A stretch of DNA of 64,000 nt from an uncultured Eubacteriales bacterium (GCA_902764915.1 CACWXY010000001.1:62001-126000); one strand, 5' to 3'; shown: positions 25,354 through 35,199, numbered from the stretch's first letter. Notes: a model not told the origin generated them from the letters alone. A program made the numbers and translations.

Positions 25354-26526
25354 TCATCGGTTCAGTCCTTTATAGACCAGATCCCGCACACGCGGATGAA
25401 TCACACTGTATCCCTCAAAGAAGTTCAGAATATGCTCTACATAAAAGATACTCACATGCTGGAATGGATCCACCACTCCATACCCGCCAGCCGCGCCATC
25501 CCATCCGAATTCTCCAACCGGGGAATGTCCGAGCAGACTATCCGTCTTCACACGCACGCCAAGTCCATAGCCATACTCCAGAAATCTGCCCACACGAAAT
25601 TCCTGGAGTGCCTGCCCTGTTGTCACAGAGTGTGTGAACATGAGAACACTTTCCTTTTTCAGAATCCGCACTCCGTTTCGTCCAACCCCTTCATTGGCCA
25701 GCGCGTCCAGCACTTCAGCATACGCACGCATAGTGCCATACAGAGCAGCACCTCCGCTTTCATAATTCGGGGTTATCGCAAAGCTGTTGTCAGGCTTTTC
25801 CATCAGTTTCATCTTCTGGCTCTTGGGATCAAAGACATACATGGCGCTCAGTCTAGCCAGCTGTTCCTCTGTCGGATGACAGGTAAGATCAGTAATTCCC
25901 AGAGGATCAAAGATATGCGCTTTCAGGTAATCACTGTAGCGCTCCCCGCTGACAGTCTCAATCACTGCTGCAATAACATCATGCCCCAGTGAATACTTGT
26001 AATGTGTGCCCGGCTCAAAGAGCAGCGGCATACGCGCTATGGCCCCGACCACTTCCCGGGTCGTCGCTTCCGGGTTTTTCGACAGAAGTTCCTCGATTGC
26101 CTCCGAATGCAGATCATAGGTCAGTCCCGCCATCATGGACATACAGTCAATGATACGGACCTGCTGTCTGGCATAGTGGGACGGTTCTGACAGTTTCGGA
26201 CTGAAATTGAATTCCCGTGTCTTATAGTCCGCATTGATAACCGTCATATGAGCCCATTCCGGGAGGAATCGGCTGACAGGATCATAGAGCCCGGCTTTTC
26301 CCTGTTCGATCAGCTGCATCATAGCTGTCATGGTAACCACCTTGGTGCAGGAATAGAACATATAAAAGTCTCTGTCGCTTACCGGACGCGTTCTTTGGGC
26401 ATCGGCAAAACCTACACTGCGTCGGAAAACTTCCCGGTGATCCTTTGTCACAATCATATCAAGGCCCGGAATTCCATACTCCTCTTCCAGTGAATCCAGA
26501 TACTGCTCCAGCAGATGAAAGTTCAT
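25354..26526 (-). CDS. Serine hydrolase, class C beta-lactamase family
   Basis: A penicillin-binding-protein/class C beta-lactamase fold protein of 390 residues. The SxxK motif is Ser59-Cys-Thr-Lys62, the second motif is YSLGHD where Tyr is kept and Asn replaced, and the third region is FGWDGAAGGYG instead of KTG. These are features of esterase or peptidase members, not of antibiotic-degrading enzymes. There is no signal peptide. The frame runs on upstream to 26832, but I start it at ATG 26526 (MNFHLLEQYLD), preceded by AAAGG, because the earlier residues have no similarity to the family. Confidence 0.8.
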   Translation of the reverse strand: MNFHLLEQYLDSLEEEYGIPGLDMIVTKDHREVFRRSVGFADAQRTRPVSDRDFYMFYSCTKVVTMTAMMQLIEQGKAGLYDPVSRFLPEWAHMTVINADYKTREFNFSPKLSEPSHYARQQVRIIDCMSMMAGLTYDLHSEAIEELLSKNPEATTREVVGAIARMPLLFEPGTHYKYSLGHDVIAAVIETVSGERYSDYLKAHIFDPLGITDLTCHPTEEQLARLSAMYVFDPKSQKMKLMEKPDNSFAITPNYESGGAALYGTMRAYAEVLDALANEGVGRNGVRILKKESVLMFTHSVTTGQALQEFRVGRFLEYGYGLGVRVKTDSLLGHSPVGEFGWDGAAGGYGVVDPFQHVSIFYVEHILNFFEGYSVIHPRVRDLVYKGLNR

Positions 26527-26714
26527 GATATGCGCATCCTTTCCGTACTCTCGTCCCCATTTCCACATAGGAAGCAGCTTCCTTATTCGTGCATGGAATT
26601 TGTTTTCCTGCCTCTGCATGTTTTTTCCTTTGCCGCATGCCTGTATGTTCCGCCATACACAAGCGTTCCTTGCATCCATGCCTGACATTATCTCCGTGAT
26701 TCGCGTTTCCAGCC

Positions 26715-26743
26715 TTGTCAGTGCTGTCTGCATCCGATACAAT
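26715..26743 (+). promoter_or_regulatory. Predicted promoter of the polyol dehydrogenase gene
   Basis: TTGTCA, 17 bases, TACAAT, about 45 bases before the start codon. Confidence 0.65.
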
Positions 26744-26787
26744 GCCGGAAACACGCATTCAAATGTCAAACAGAGAGGAGTTCGATT

Positions 26788-28404
26788 ATGCAGCTGAACT
26801 ATGCCGGTCTCTCTCACCCTCAATTCTGGCATTCATGCGGAATATCCCTGCCTTCCTATCCAGTCAAGGAAGTTGCCCGCCGCACACAGTCAGCCCCGCA
26901 ATGGGCACACTTTGGCATCGGCAATATCTTCCGCATCTTTATCGGCGGTATCGCAGACACGCTTCTCGAACAGGGATGGATGGATCGAGGACTCACCTGT
27001 GTGGAAGTCTTTGATCCTGGCATCGTGGAAGCCATTTATGCGCCACACGATAATCTTGCACTCAATATTCTCCTGCACAAAGACGGAAAGCGTGACATGC
27101 GCGTATGCGGTGCTTTTTCAGAGGTCATCCTCGCTACACCCCAGCAGTCATCCGATATAGCCCGGCTCAGGGATGTCTTTACCTGCCCGGATCTTCAGAT
27201 GGTTTCCTTTACCATTACCGAGAAGGGCTATGCGCTCACAGATGTGGAAGGTGCCTATCTGCCCGCTGTCGCAAAGGATCTCGCGCAGGGACCGGATGCC
27301 CCCTCAACAGTTATCCCGCTTCTGACATCCATGCTCTACAGCCGTTACTGCGCCGGTGCACATCCTCTGGCTCTGGTTTCCATGGATAACTGCGCACATA
27401 ACGGGGATCTGCTGAAAAACGCCGTCCTTTCCGTAGCACATGAATGGGAGAAAAGTGGATGGATTGAAAGTGGATTTCTCGGTTACCTCCAGGATCCAGC
27501 ACGCATCACCTTCCCATGGACCATGATTGATAAGATCACGCCCCGGCCGTCCGAAACGTGGCAGCATACGCTGGAAGAATATGGACTGGAAAACATTAGC
27601 ACGGTTGTCACCGACAAGCGCACCTACATAGCGCCTTTCGCCAATGCCGAAGTTCCTCAGTACCTGGTTATCGAGGATGATTTCCCGGCCGGTCGGCCGC
27701 CGCTGGAGAAGGGATACGGCGTATATATGACAGACCGTCGGACTGTAAACCTGTGTGAGCGGATGAAAGTCACCGCCTGTCTGAACCCTGTGCATTCTGC
27801 ACTGGGGCCGATTGGAGTTGTATTGGGTATAGACGGGTTTGCGGATCTTCTGGAGGATCCCGATCTTCTGAGTATGGCGCAGCGTGTCGCCTACACAGAG
27901 GGCATGCCCATGATCGAAAACCCGGGGATTCTGTCACCAAAGGCTTTTACGGATGAACTCTTCCAGGAACGTTTTCCCAACCGTTACCTGGGTGATACCA
28001 ATCTGAGGCTATGTACCGATGTGACGCAAGGCTGGTCCGTACGTTTTGGTCAGACCATACATGCCTATGTTGCGCACTTTGGCAGCGCCGCATCCCTTAC
28101 CGCCATACCGCTGGGAATTGCTGGCTGTTTTCGGTATATGATGGGAACAGATGACCAGGGCATGCCCTATCCATTAGCGCCGGATCCCCTGGCGGAACAA
28201 CTGCATGAAGCACTCTCGTCCCTTTCTTTAGGGAACCCGGAAAGTCTCAGGGATCAGCTGCGTCCCTATCTCTCCAATGCACAGCTCTTCGGTATTGATC
28301 TGTATACGGCAGGCGTTGGCTCAAAAATCGAAGACATGCTTCGCAGCATGCTGGAAGGTCCCGGTGCCTGCCGCTCTACGGTTCACCGCTGGATGCATAG
28401 GTAA
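26788..28404 (+). CDS. Mannitol dehydrogenase family oxidoreductase (polyol/hexuronate type)
   Basis: A 538-residue long-chain NAD(P)-dependent dehydrogenase of the family that includes mannitol dehydrogenase, fructuronate reductase (UxuB) and tagaturonate reductase (UxaB). The Rossmann region begins at HFGIGNIFRIFIGG (the FGxGxFxR signature). The catalytic segment has TFPWTMIDKITPRPS with the active Lys and CLNPVHSALG, matching the family's K-x-N-x-x-H arrangement. GAGAGGAG precedes the ATG. Which polyol or ketohexuronate it uses is not clear; pectin-derived uronate would fit the nearby PL26-like gene. Single-gene unit with its own promoter and terminator. Confidence 0.82.
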   Translation: MQLNYAGLSHPQFWHSCGISLPSYPVKEVARRTQSAPQWAHFGIGNIFRIFIGGIADTLLEQGWMDRGLTCVEVFDPGIVEAIYAPHDNLALNILLHKDGKRDMRVCGAFSEVILATPQQSSDIARLRDVFTCPDLQMVSFTITEKGYALTDVEGAYLPAVAKDLAQGPDAPSTVIPLLTSMLYSRYCAGAHPLALVSMDNCAHNGDLLKNAVLSVAHEWEKSGWIESGFLGYLQDPARITFPWTMIDKITPRPSETWQHTLEEYGLENISTVVTDKRTYIAPFANAEVPQYLVIEDDFPAGRPPLEKGYGVYMTDRRTVNLCERMKVTACLNPVHSALGPIGVVLGIDGFADLLEDPDLLSMAQRVAYTEGMPMIENPGILSPKAFTDELFQERFPNRYLGDTNLRLCTDVTQGWSVRFGQTIHAYVAHFGSAASLTAIPLGIAGCFRYMMGTDDQGMPYPLAPDPLAEQLHEALSSLSLGNPESLRDQLRPYLSNAQLFGIDLYTAGVGSKIEDMLRSMLEGPGACRSTVHRWMHR

Positions 28405-28409
28405 AAATC

Positions 28410-28445
28410 AAAGCCGCGACATATCATGACCTGTCGCGGCTTTTG
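28410..28445. terminator. Bidirectional terminator
   Basis: Arms AAAGCCGCGACA and TGTCGCGGCTTT around a 10-base loop, with T/A runs at both ends, between converging genes. Confidence 0.82.
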
Positions 28446-28457
28446 CATATTCTCGTC

Positions 28458-30305
28458 TCAGTGCATGACCTGCCACGAAACCGTATGTGCCGTAAAGCAC
28501 ACCTGCCCCTTCCCGATAGCAGCCAGCCCCAGAAGCGCTCCCGTAAAGCGTTTTCCTTCCTGCAGACCTTCATCGCTGAGATAATCAGCATACACTTGCC
28601 CCGCCTGCCTGTCTTTCCCATCGGTGACGTACTCCATGACACGCGTGAGTCCCGTCCCCTTGATACGAAGCGTTACTTCGTATCCTTCCAGACAGGTAAG
28701 CTGCTGCGTCTTTCTCTCGTTTCCGATCTGTTCCGTCAATTCCAGAATCAGATGCCCTTCTTCTCTGCGTGCTGTATACAGGAAGAAACTGCGCTCATCA
28801 TAGTATCCGGCCATCCCGCCAAAGCTTCCTTCTCCGACGTTTTCCATGCTTATATGGACGGATTGAACAAAGCCGGCTTCCCGCTGCCTGCACAGAAGCA
28901 GACTGCACGGTCCCCTGTCTGCAGGATCCGAACCACACTGAAGAATCGTTTTTTCTCCATTTGCCGATACAAAGGACGCAGGATCTGTTCTCGGTGCAAT
29001 CCAGTCCTCCCCGTTCTCATCTGGCACAGAGGTTGTCACGTAAGGCATACGCTGCAGACAGCTGGGACCTTTTCCGGAATTGACAATCGGCCATCCGTCT
29101 GCTGTCCATGTGACCGGGTCCAGTGCAGTTTCCCGCCCCAGCATGGTGCGGCCTTCCACCTTGCGACCGCAGAGATAGATCATATACCATCGGCCATCCG
29201 GCGTCGATACCAGTTTTCCATGCCCGCTACGTTGAATCGATGACCATGGGACTTTCTGTCCCAGTATCGGGTTATAGGGGCATTCTTCATACGGTCCTTT
29301 CAGGCAGCGGCTCCGCACGACCGTTTCCCTGTGCGCATCTCCTGTCCCGCCTTCGGCAAGAAAGAGATAATACCATCCGTCCTTCTTCAGCAGGTGCGGA
29401 CCTTCCGGCTTAATCTTGGCTGACCCATAGTAAAGCATCTGTGGTGCGGACAGAATATCGCCCGTATCACTGATCTCCGTAAGAATGGCACCCGGGTTCA
29501 GCAGCATATACCGATGCCCATCCTCTACAAACAGAGACGGATCAATACCGTCCAGCGGAATAAAGACAGGCTCTGTCCACGGTCCACGGGGATCTACAGC
29601 GGTTGTCATCATCTGCAGACGGTAGGGCGGGGTGTTCCGGCGCAATGTCGCAACAACCCAGAACTTCCCATCGGAGTACGAGATATCCGGTGCCCAATAC
29701 CCAAATCCACCCGGCAGTCCTTCCAGCCCCGATGCTGCAAGATTTTCCACCGCATGTCCAATCTGTCGCCAGTGCACCAGATCCCGGGAATGAAATACCG
29801 GAACCCCGGGAAAAAGCACAAACGACGAATTAACCAGATAATAATCCTCCCCGACCCGCACCACGGAGGGATCCGGATGAAAGCCGCGGATGATCGGATT
29901 CCGGTAGCACTCCTTAACACCAAAACCAAGACGCTGCGTAAGCATACGGTATCCGTCCGTCTTTTTGGCTCCGGCAGCCTCATCCAGCGGTGTCACACCG
30001 TTCTGATCTCCCAGCAGAGGATCAAAGCCAATCACATCCATCACAAAGGCAATCGTTTCCGGGTCTCCGGAACTTGCAGCCTCATGAAGCAGGGTGCGTC
30101 CGGTTTCATCTGCATCGGTCGCAGACAAATGATACAGGGTAAACATGTCTCTGAGAATATCAGATTGTCCATTCCGGGCTGCCGTCCGCACGATTATCTG
30201 CTTTTCCGCATCTGTCAGCACACTGTCTTTCCGGTCTCTGGCCCATTGCGCCAATGCTTCCCGTTCTCCTGATGCAATCCATGCACATACCTGTTTCAAG
30301 TTCAT
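28458..30305 (-). CDS. Ankyrin-repeat / GH43 fusion
   Basis: Residues 1-130 are helical with ankyrin-repeat consensus: DETGRTLLHEAASSGDPETIAFVMD and DQNGVTPLDEAA. From about residue 133 a family 43 glycoside hydrolase follows: NPIIRGFHPDPSVVRVGEDYYLVNSSF (catalytic base Asp), GIDPSLFVEDGHRYML (pKa-tuning Asp), and EGPHLLKKDGWYYLFLAEGGT (acid Glu). The last ~180 residues form the beta-sandwich seen in beta-xylosidase/arabinofuranosidase GH43 enzymes. No signal peptide, so it acts inside the cell on imported oligosaccharides. Start overlaps the preceding stop as ATGA. An ankyrin domain on a bacterial GH43 is unusual. Confidence 0.85.
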   Translation of the reverse strand: MNLKQVCAWIASGEREALAQWARDRKDSVLTDAEKQIIVRTAARNGQSDILRDMFTLYHLSATDADETGRTLLHEAASSGDPETIAFVMDVIGFDPLLGDQNGVTPLDEAAGAKKTDGYRMLTQRLGFGVKECYRNPIIRGFHPDPSVVRVGEDYYLVNSSFVLFPGVPVFHSRDLVHWRQIGHAVENLAASGLEGLPGGFGYWAPDISYSDGKFWVVATLRRNTPPYRLQMMTTAVDPRGPWTEPVFIPLDGIDPSLFVEDGHRYMLLNPGAILTEISDTGDILSAPQMLYYGSAKIKPEGPHLLKKDGWYYLFLAEGGTGDAHRETVVRSRCLKGPYEECPYNPILGQKVPWSSIQRSGHGKLVSTPDGRWYMIYLCGRKVEGRTMLGRETALDPVTWTADGWPIVNSGKGPSCLQRMPYVTTSVPDENGEDWIAPRTDPASFVSANGEKTILQCGSDPADRGPCSLLLCRQREAGFVQSVHISMENVGEGSFGGMAGYYDERSFFLYTARREEGHLILELTEQIGNERKTQQLTCLEGYEVTLRIKGTGLTRVMEYVTDGKDRQAGQVYADYLSDEGLQEGKRFTGALLGLAAIGKGQVCFTAHTVSWQVMH

Positions 30306-31657
30306 CCGTCTTCCTCCCCGATCAGCCCGCTGGCAAACCCCTGATATCCGTCTGTCACAGGTCCGCTGGAGCAGCGGGACTGCAGCGTTACTGCATTTCC
30401 GCGCAGACATACCAGCATATCAAAACCGCAGGGTGTATTCCCGATGGCAAAGCACCGAATCCGCAGTTCGCCTTCGGCAATCCATCCGGCTGTAATCAGC
30501 GCCGGTGTCTCATCCCATCCTGGGAATGTCGCACGCAGAATCTTCCCGCGCTGAAATGGCAGTGTAACGGTCCCTCTGTGATTTTCATAGACCAGCGCAT
30601 CACTCATAAGGCGCATCGTGCTAATCTTCAGGGCATTGTTCTCCGGGAAGCAATAGACGCCTGTCGTTCGGTCTGCAACTTCTGCACAGTCCGGTAAAGC
30701 ACTAACCTTGCAGTCAAGCGTCACAGCATCCGTATCCTCAATCCCAATATATGGCTCCAGTTCCTCAAAGAAGGCATCATAAATGCGCTGTACGCCGTTC
30801 GGGTCCAGGCGTGTATCCGCAATGGTCGTCATCAACGCCTGCTTTTCCGGACAGAAGATAGCCAGCTGACCGCCCATGCCATACATGGACCAGCCGCTCC
30901 GCGTACGCCAGCACTGCCAGCCATAGCCGTACCGTTCCTCCGCATTGGTCTGCATAATTGTGGAAATCTGTTTTTGAGACATTTCCTTCAGATACCAGCT
31001 TGGCACCAGGCCCCGTCCGCCTTCCAGCAGGCACTGGCATACCCGGTGCAAATCCCGCAGGCTCATGCACAATCCGCTTCCGCCCTGGCAGCATCCTGAA
31101 GGATCCCGCAGCCAGAAACGGGAATCCGTACATCCAGACGGAACAAAAAGCCGCTCGTCCAGATACTCCATGACACTCTTGCCAGTTAGCCTTTCCACCA
31201 GAGCAGCCAGCACCTGACTGTTTCCGGTATCATAGGCAAACACGGTTCCGGGCTCATGATCCCCCGGGCGAATAAAGAATGAACGGGCCCAGTTGTCATC
31301 GAATCCCTCACGGTAAGCCGTCTTACTGAAGCATGTAGCCATGCGCAGCATATCCCGTATTGTCAGCCGCAGGACTCTTGGATCGGTTGCATCACAGACC
31401 ATGTCGGGAAAGCAATCCGCAATTAGTGTATCCAGTGTCAGTTTTCCGGCATCGATCAGCATGCCAACAGCAAGCCCTGTCATTGTCTTGCTTATGGAAT
31501 ACATGCGATGCGGCTGCCCTTCCTCCATAGGCGCATAATAGGCTTTTGCCTTTTCTTTCCCGCAGACAGAAAGAAGAAAGCCGTACATATTCACGTCTTC
31601 CCTCTGCAGCCGTTCTGCGAAGCTGCGAATCCGCCTGTCAAGCCCTGTTCTCCTCAT
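30302..31657 (-). CDS. Serine hydrolase, class C beta-lactamase family
   Basis: About 451 residues. The SxxK motif is Ser54-Ile-Ser-Lys57, the second motif is YDTGN (Tyr kept), and the later YGMGGQLA is in place of the KTG strand. A C-terminal ~110 residue beta-rich addition (from TGVYCFPENNALK) resembles the extra domain of esterase-type members. It sits between two GH43 genes with ATGA overlaps on both sides, so all three are translated together. This placement suggests a sugar de-esterase (for acetyl or feruloyl groups) more than a cell-wall enzyme; that is inference. No signal peptide is visible. Confidence 0.82.
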   Translation of the reverse strand: MRRTGLDRRIRSFAERLQREDVNMYGFLLSVCGKEKAKAYYAPMEEGQPHRMYSISKTMTGLAVGMLIDAGKLTLDTLIADCFPDMVCDATDPRVLRLTIRDMLRMATCFSKTAYREGFDDNWARSFFIRPGDHEPGTVFAYDTGNSQVLAALVERLTGKSVMEYLDERLFVPSGCTDSRFWLRDPSGCCQGGSGLCMSLRDLHRVCQCLLEGGRGLVPSWYLKEMSQKQISTIMQTNAEERYGYGWQCWRTRSGWSMYGMGGQLAIFCPEKQALMTTIADTRLDPNGVQRIYDAFFEELEPYIGIEDTDAVTLDCKVSALPDCAEVADRTTGVYCFPENNALKISTMRLMSDALVYENHRGTVTLPFQRGKILRATFPGWDETPALITAGWIAEGELRIRCFAIGNTPCGFDMLVCLRGNAVTLQSRCSSGPVTDGYQGFASGLIGEEDG

Positions 31658-33144
31658 TTCATGCACCCTTTCTCCATTCCGTCAAAGGCAGTGAATGAAA
31701 CTGCTTCCACATCCGCATATCCACCCAGCCGCCTGTTTCGGTTCATGCAGAAAATGCCCGGGCGCGCACCTGTCCAACCGCCAGCTGAGAGCGGAATTGT
31801 CTCCCCGATGTACTGTATTTCCTGCCCTTCCGGTGCCGCACCAAACCGCATGAAACCATTTTCTACATGCAGACGAAGACGCAACCGTTTTTCCTTTGTG
31901 GGCATTTCCGCAAGCTGTACTTCTTCTACTCTTTCAGGAATGCTCCGGTCAAACTCTGTAATATCGCCCCTGCGCAGTACCAGTCTGTCCTTTTCCCATC
32001 CGAGATAATGATACGGATAGGCCATCATTCCCACGCCTGCCATATCGCCGTCTTCCGGGCGGAAAGTAATCACTGCATCCATATCAAACGTGTATGCCTG
32101 CATAAGCTGAGAAAGAAACTGACCTGCCTGAAAAAGCGTGTCCGCTGGGTAAGCATACAGCCGCAGACCAGGATGCCGCAGACTGTACCAGGCAGGATTC
32201 GGGTTCGCCTGAAACTGCCACTGAAGTCCGATACATTCCGAAAAGCTGTCCGAAGCAGGGATGGACATAGGGCAGGCTGGAAGAAATGTATCCCCTTCGG
32301 CAACCGGCTCACCTGCATTGCCCATAACCGGCCATCCATCAGACCAGTCGACCGGCTGCAGATGCGGCACACGCCCATACGCACCGATATCCTGGAAATG
32401 AATAAACCAGTCATGTCCTTTCCCATCGTCAAACCAGGCGCCCTGGTGCGGGCCATTGATGTCTGTACTTCCTTGTGAGAGCACGATCCGCTTCGTATAC
32501 GGTCCAAATACACTGTCCGACCGCAGGGCTAGCTGATAGCCTGGTTTCACGCCGCCCGCAGGGCACAGAATCCAGTATGTATTACCTCTTCGGTACCATT
32601 TGGGGCCTTCGACGGTCACATCCCCATGATCCGCTCCGCTGTAGACTAGAATGCCTTTGTCCAGTATCTTCAATCCGTCCGTAGACATGCGATGGGCATA
32701 GAGGATATTATTGATCCCGCATCGGCTTGCAGCAAATCCATGTACAAGATACACCTGTCCATCCTCATCAAACAGCGGGCAGGGATCAATCCATCCGCTC
32801 ACATCCTTTACCCAATGGCATTCCCAGTCCCCGGCAGGATCCTTGGCTGTAAACGCAAAGATGCCTTCATCCGGCAGGCCCACATAGACATAAAAAGTGC
32901 CCTGATGATAGCGAATGCTAGGCGCCCAGGTGCCGCATTTGTGAGCTGGATTTGCATAACGCGGCAGCGGCAGACTCTTGGCAGCATACCCTATCAGTTC
33001 CCAGTTCACCAGGTCCCTGGAATGCATTACAGGGATCCCCGGAAAATAGGTGAACGAGGAAGAGATCATATAAAAGTCCTCACCGACCCGGATCACGTCT
33101 GGATCTGAGTAATCTCCTTTGAGAATCGGATTATGATACAACAT
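31654..33144 (-). CDS. Glycoside hydrolase family 43 (beta-xylosidase/arabinofuranosidase type)
   Basis: About 496 residues with a five-bladed propeller followed by a C-terminal beta-sandwich. The catalytic residues are visible: base Asp in NPILKGDYSDPDVIRVGEDFYMISSSF, Asp in GWIDPCPLFDEDG, and acid Glu in VEGPKWYRRG. It lacks a signal peptide, so it should cleave xylo- or arabino-oligosaccharides in the cytoplasm. AAGGAGG lies 11 bases before ATG 33144. It is the first gene of a translationally coupled trio and lies behind the ABC importer genes, from which a terminator separates it. Confidence 0.88.
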   Translation of the reverse strand: MLYHNPILKGDYSDPDVIRVGEDFYMISSSFTYFPGIPVMHSRDLVNWELIGYAAKSLPLPRYANPAHKCGTWAPSIRYHQGTFYVYVGLPDEGIFAFTAKDPAGDWECHWVKDVSGWIDPCPLFDEDGQVYLVHGFAASRCGINNILYAHRMSTDGLKILDKGILVYSGADHGDVTVEGPKWYRRGNTYWILCPAGGVKPGYQLALRSDSVFGPYTKRIVLSQGSTDINGPHQGAWFDDGKGHDWFIHFQDIGAYGRVPHLQPVDWSDGWPVMGNAGEPVAEGDTFLPACPMSIPASDSFSECIGLQWQFQANPNPAWYSLRHPGLRLYAYPADTLFQAGQFLSQLMQAYTFDMDAVITFRPEDGDMAGVGMMAYPYHYLGWEKDRLVLRRGDITEFDRSIPERVEEVQLAEMPTKEKRLRLRLHVENGFMRFGAAPEGQEIQYIGETIPLSAGGWTGARPGIFCMNRNRRLGGYADVEAVSFTAFDGMEKGCMK

Positions 33145-33176
33145 GGGACAGTCATCCTCCTTCGCAGTTTTCATTG

Positions 33177-33209
33177 AAAAAAGCACAGACAGGAAAAAAC
33201 CGTCTGTGC
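33177..33209 (-). terminator. Terminator inside the carbohydrate operon
   Basis: Minus-strand arms GCACAGAC and GTCTGTGC around an 11-base loop, then TTTTTT. Lying between the last permease gene and the GH43, it would lower expression of the enzyme genes or end the transporter transcript. Confidence 0.78.
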
Positions 33210-33245
33210 AGTATGCTTGGGAAAAATCAGTGTTCCGTTATCTGG

Positions 33246-34157
33246 TTATTCTTTCACGGCACCGATATTAATGCCCTTGACGAAGTACTTCTGCAGGAAC
33301 GGATACAGTACCATAAACGGCAGGATTGCCGTAATAATGCAGGCATTGCGGATAGTGTTCTCCGTCGCATTACCTACAGCTTCCGGCAGGTCCGAGGACT
33401 GCATCATATCACGCAGTTTCATCTGGAAATTATACAGATTACGGTCAGTGATATAGAGCTTGAAGTTGGTATAGTCATTCCAGTACGCCACAGCGAACAT
33501 GAGGCCGATGGAAGCCAGAGCTGCCTTGGAAAGAGGCAGCGCAATCCGCCAGAACATACCCATCGGTGTGCAGCCGTCCAGGTCTGCTGACTCAAACAGC
33601 GAAGCCGGAATTCCCTCAAAGAAGTTTCTCATCAGTACCAGGTTATACACATTGATAGCCGGCAGAAGAATCGGTCCCAGAGGATTGTCGGTCAGGTGTA
33701 CAGCGCGCATAACCAGGTAGCTGGGAATCATACCACCAGAGAAGATCATGGTAAACAGAAGGATATTGGCGAAGAGGGTACGTCCCGGCATATCCCACTG
33801 GATCAGCACATAGGCGCCCATGGTCGAGAGGAGAAGACCAATAAAGGTACCTGCCACCGTGGTATAGATACTCACCCACAGTGGCTGCAGAAGTGACTTA
33901 TTGGTGAAGATCGACATATAACCATCCAGACCGAACTTGGTCGGCAGCAGCCTCATACCATAGCCGGATGTCAGGTCCAGAGAGTCGATCAATACCTTCC
34001 AAATCGGAACCAGAATAATCAGACAGACAAGGACAAAAATCGCACCATTGACAAAATTGAACGGCGTATACTGTGATTTCGGTTTGTTGAGGTGCGGGGG
34101 GCCCTGCACTTCCACACCACCCGGTGTGATATATTTGACTTCATTCTGCTTAGCCAT
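33246..34157 (-). CDS. Carbohydrate ABC transporter permease (LplC/MalG type)
   Basis: About 303 residues with six membrane helices and the EAA loop ESADLDGCTPMGMFWRIALPLSKAALASIGLMFAV that docks the ATPase. The form with an internal GYGMRLLPTKFGLDGY loop and the C-terminal ending FLQKYFVKGINIGAVKE is typical of LplC/YtcP-type sugar permeases. Its start overlaps the previous permease gene's end by a few codons' distance (17 bases). There is no ATPase gene here, so a shared MsmK-like ATPase elsewhere probably powers it. Confidence 0.92.
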   Translation of the reverse strand: MAKQNEVKYITPGGVEVQGPPHLNKPKSQYTPFNFVNGAIFVLVCLIILVPIWKVLIDSLDLTSGYGMRLLPTKFGLDGYMSIFTNKSLLQPLWVSIYTTVAGTFIGLLLSTMGAYVLIQWDMPGRTLFANILLFTMIFSGGMIPSYLVMRAVHLTDNPLGPILLPAINVYNLVLMRNFFEGIPASLFESADLDGCTPMGMFWRIALPLSKAALASIGLMFAVAYWNDYTNFKLYITDRNLYNFQMKLRDMMQSSDLPEAVGNATENTIRNACIITAILPFMVLYPFLQKYFVKGINIGAVKE

Positions 34158-34173
34158 ATTCGCTCCCCCTTCC

Positions 34174-35124
34174 TTACACAATACCGCGTCCGCGGACCTT
34201 CTTGGATGCCCAATTGCAGATAAGCATCAAGGCCAGACCAACCAGAGAACGGAAAAGGCCTACAGCAGTTGTATAACCGTAGTCAGCCGATGCACCTGAG
34301 TTAAAGGTCTGGTAGTAAACATAGGTCTGCAGAACATTGGTAGCACGACGTACTGAGTCATTCTGAAGCACGAACACGCTTTCGAACAGGTTCATGATCT
34401 TGGCCAGGTTCAGAATCAGCACGGTAATGATGGTATTGCCCAATGCCGGGAAAGTGACATACCACATCTTCTTCCAGCGACCTGCTCCGTCAATGGAGGC
34501 AGCCTCATAGATACCCGGGTCAATACCGGTCAGGGTCGCCATGAAAATAATGGTCTGCCAGCCGGTCTCACGCCACAGATTAATGATGTAGTACCACGTA
34601 CGCCAGTGATTCTTATCGGCAAGGTAATAGACACCCTTGTCAATGACATGTAGCTTAATAAGCACCTGGTTCACCAGGCCGTTCTCAGAAGGTGAAAGCA
34701 GCAGGGAGAATACGGAAGCGGTCACAACCCAGGACATAAAGTGCGGGAGATAAATGATAGTCTGGCTGAGTTTCTTAAACTTCAGAGAAATCATTTCGTT
34801 GAGAAGCAGAGAAATGATAACAGCCATACCGGTATTGAGGACCAGCTTCACCACAGAGAAAACAATGGTATTGCTGAAGGAAACCGTAAACTGGCTCTGC
34901 TTGAAAAGCTTTTCAAAGTTAGCCAGACCTACCCATGTAGGATCGCCGATGATTTTCCAAGAATAGAATGCATACCGGATGCCGAACATAGGCGCGTAAT
35001 GGAACACGGCTACGAAAATCAGGACCGGAATAAACATGAGGTAAAAACCCCAGTATTTCTGCATCCGCTGGAGCAAGGGCTTTTTCTGCACCTGAATGGT
35101 TCCGTTGTTTGTGGACGAAGCCAT
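34174..35124 (-). CDS. Carbohydrate ABC transporter permease (LplB/UgpA type)
   Basis: About 316 residues and six helices, with the EAA loop EAASIDGAGRWKKMWYVTFPALGNTIITVLILNL and the N-terminal FYLMFIPVLIFVAVFHYAPMFGIRYAFYSW of LplB-like permeases. It pairs with the second permease gene directly downstream and with the binding protein gene upstream. Confidence 0.92.
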   Translation of the reverse strand: MASSTNNGTIQVQKKPLLQRMQKYWGFYLMFIPVLIFVAVFHYAPMFGIRYAFYSWKIIGDPTWVGLANFEKLFKQSQFTVSFSNTIVFSVVKLVLNTGMAVIISLLLNEMISLKFKKLSQTIIYLPHFMSWVVTASVFSLLLSPSENGLVNQVLIKLHVIDKGVYYLADKNHWRTWYYIINLWRETGWQTIIFMATLTGIDPGIYEAASIDGAGRWKKMWYVTFPALGNTIITVLILNLAKIMNLFESVFVLQNDSVRRATNVLQTYVYYQTFNSGASADYGYTTAVGLFRSLVGLALMLICNWASKKVRGRGIV

Positions 35125-35199
35125 ACGGAGCCCACCTTTCTACTTCAAAGTATATGGATTGTCCGGTATTACCTATGGCAAATCCGCATATCAAGAAAG

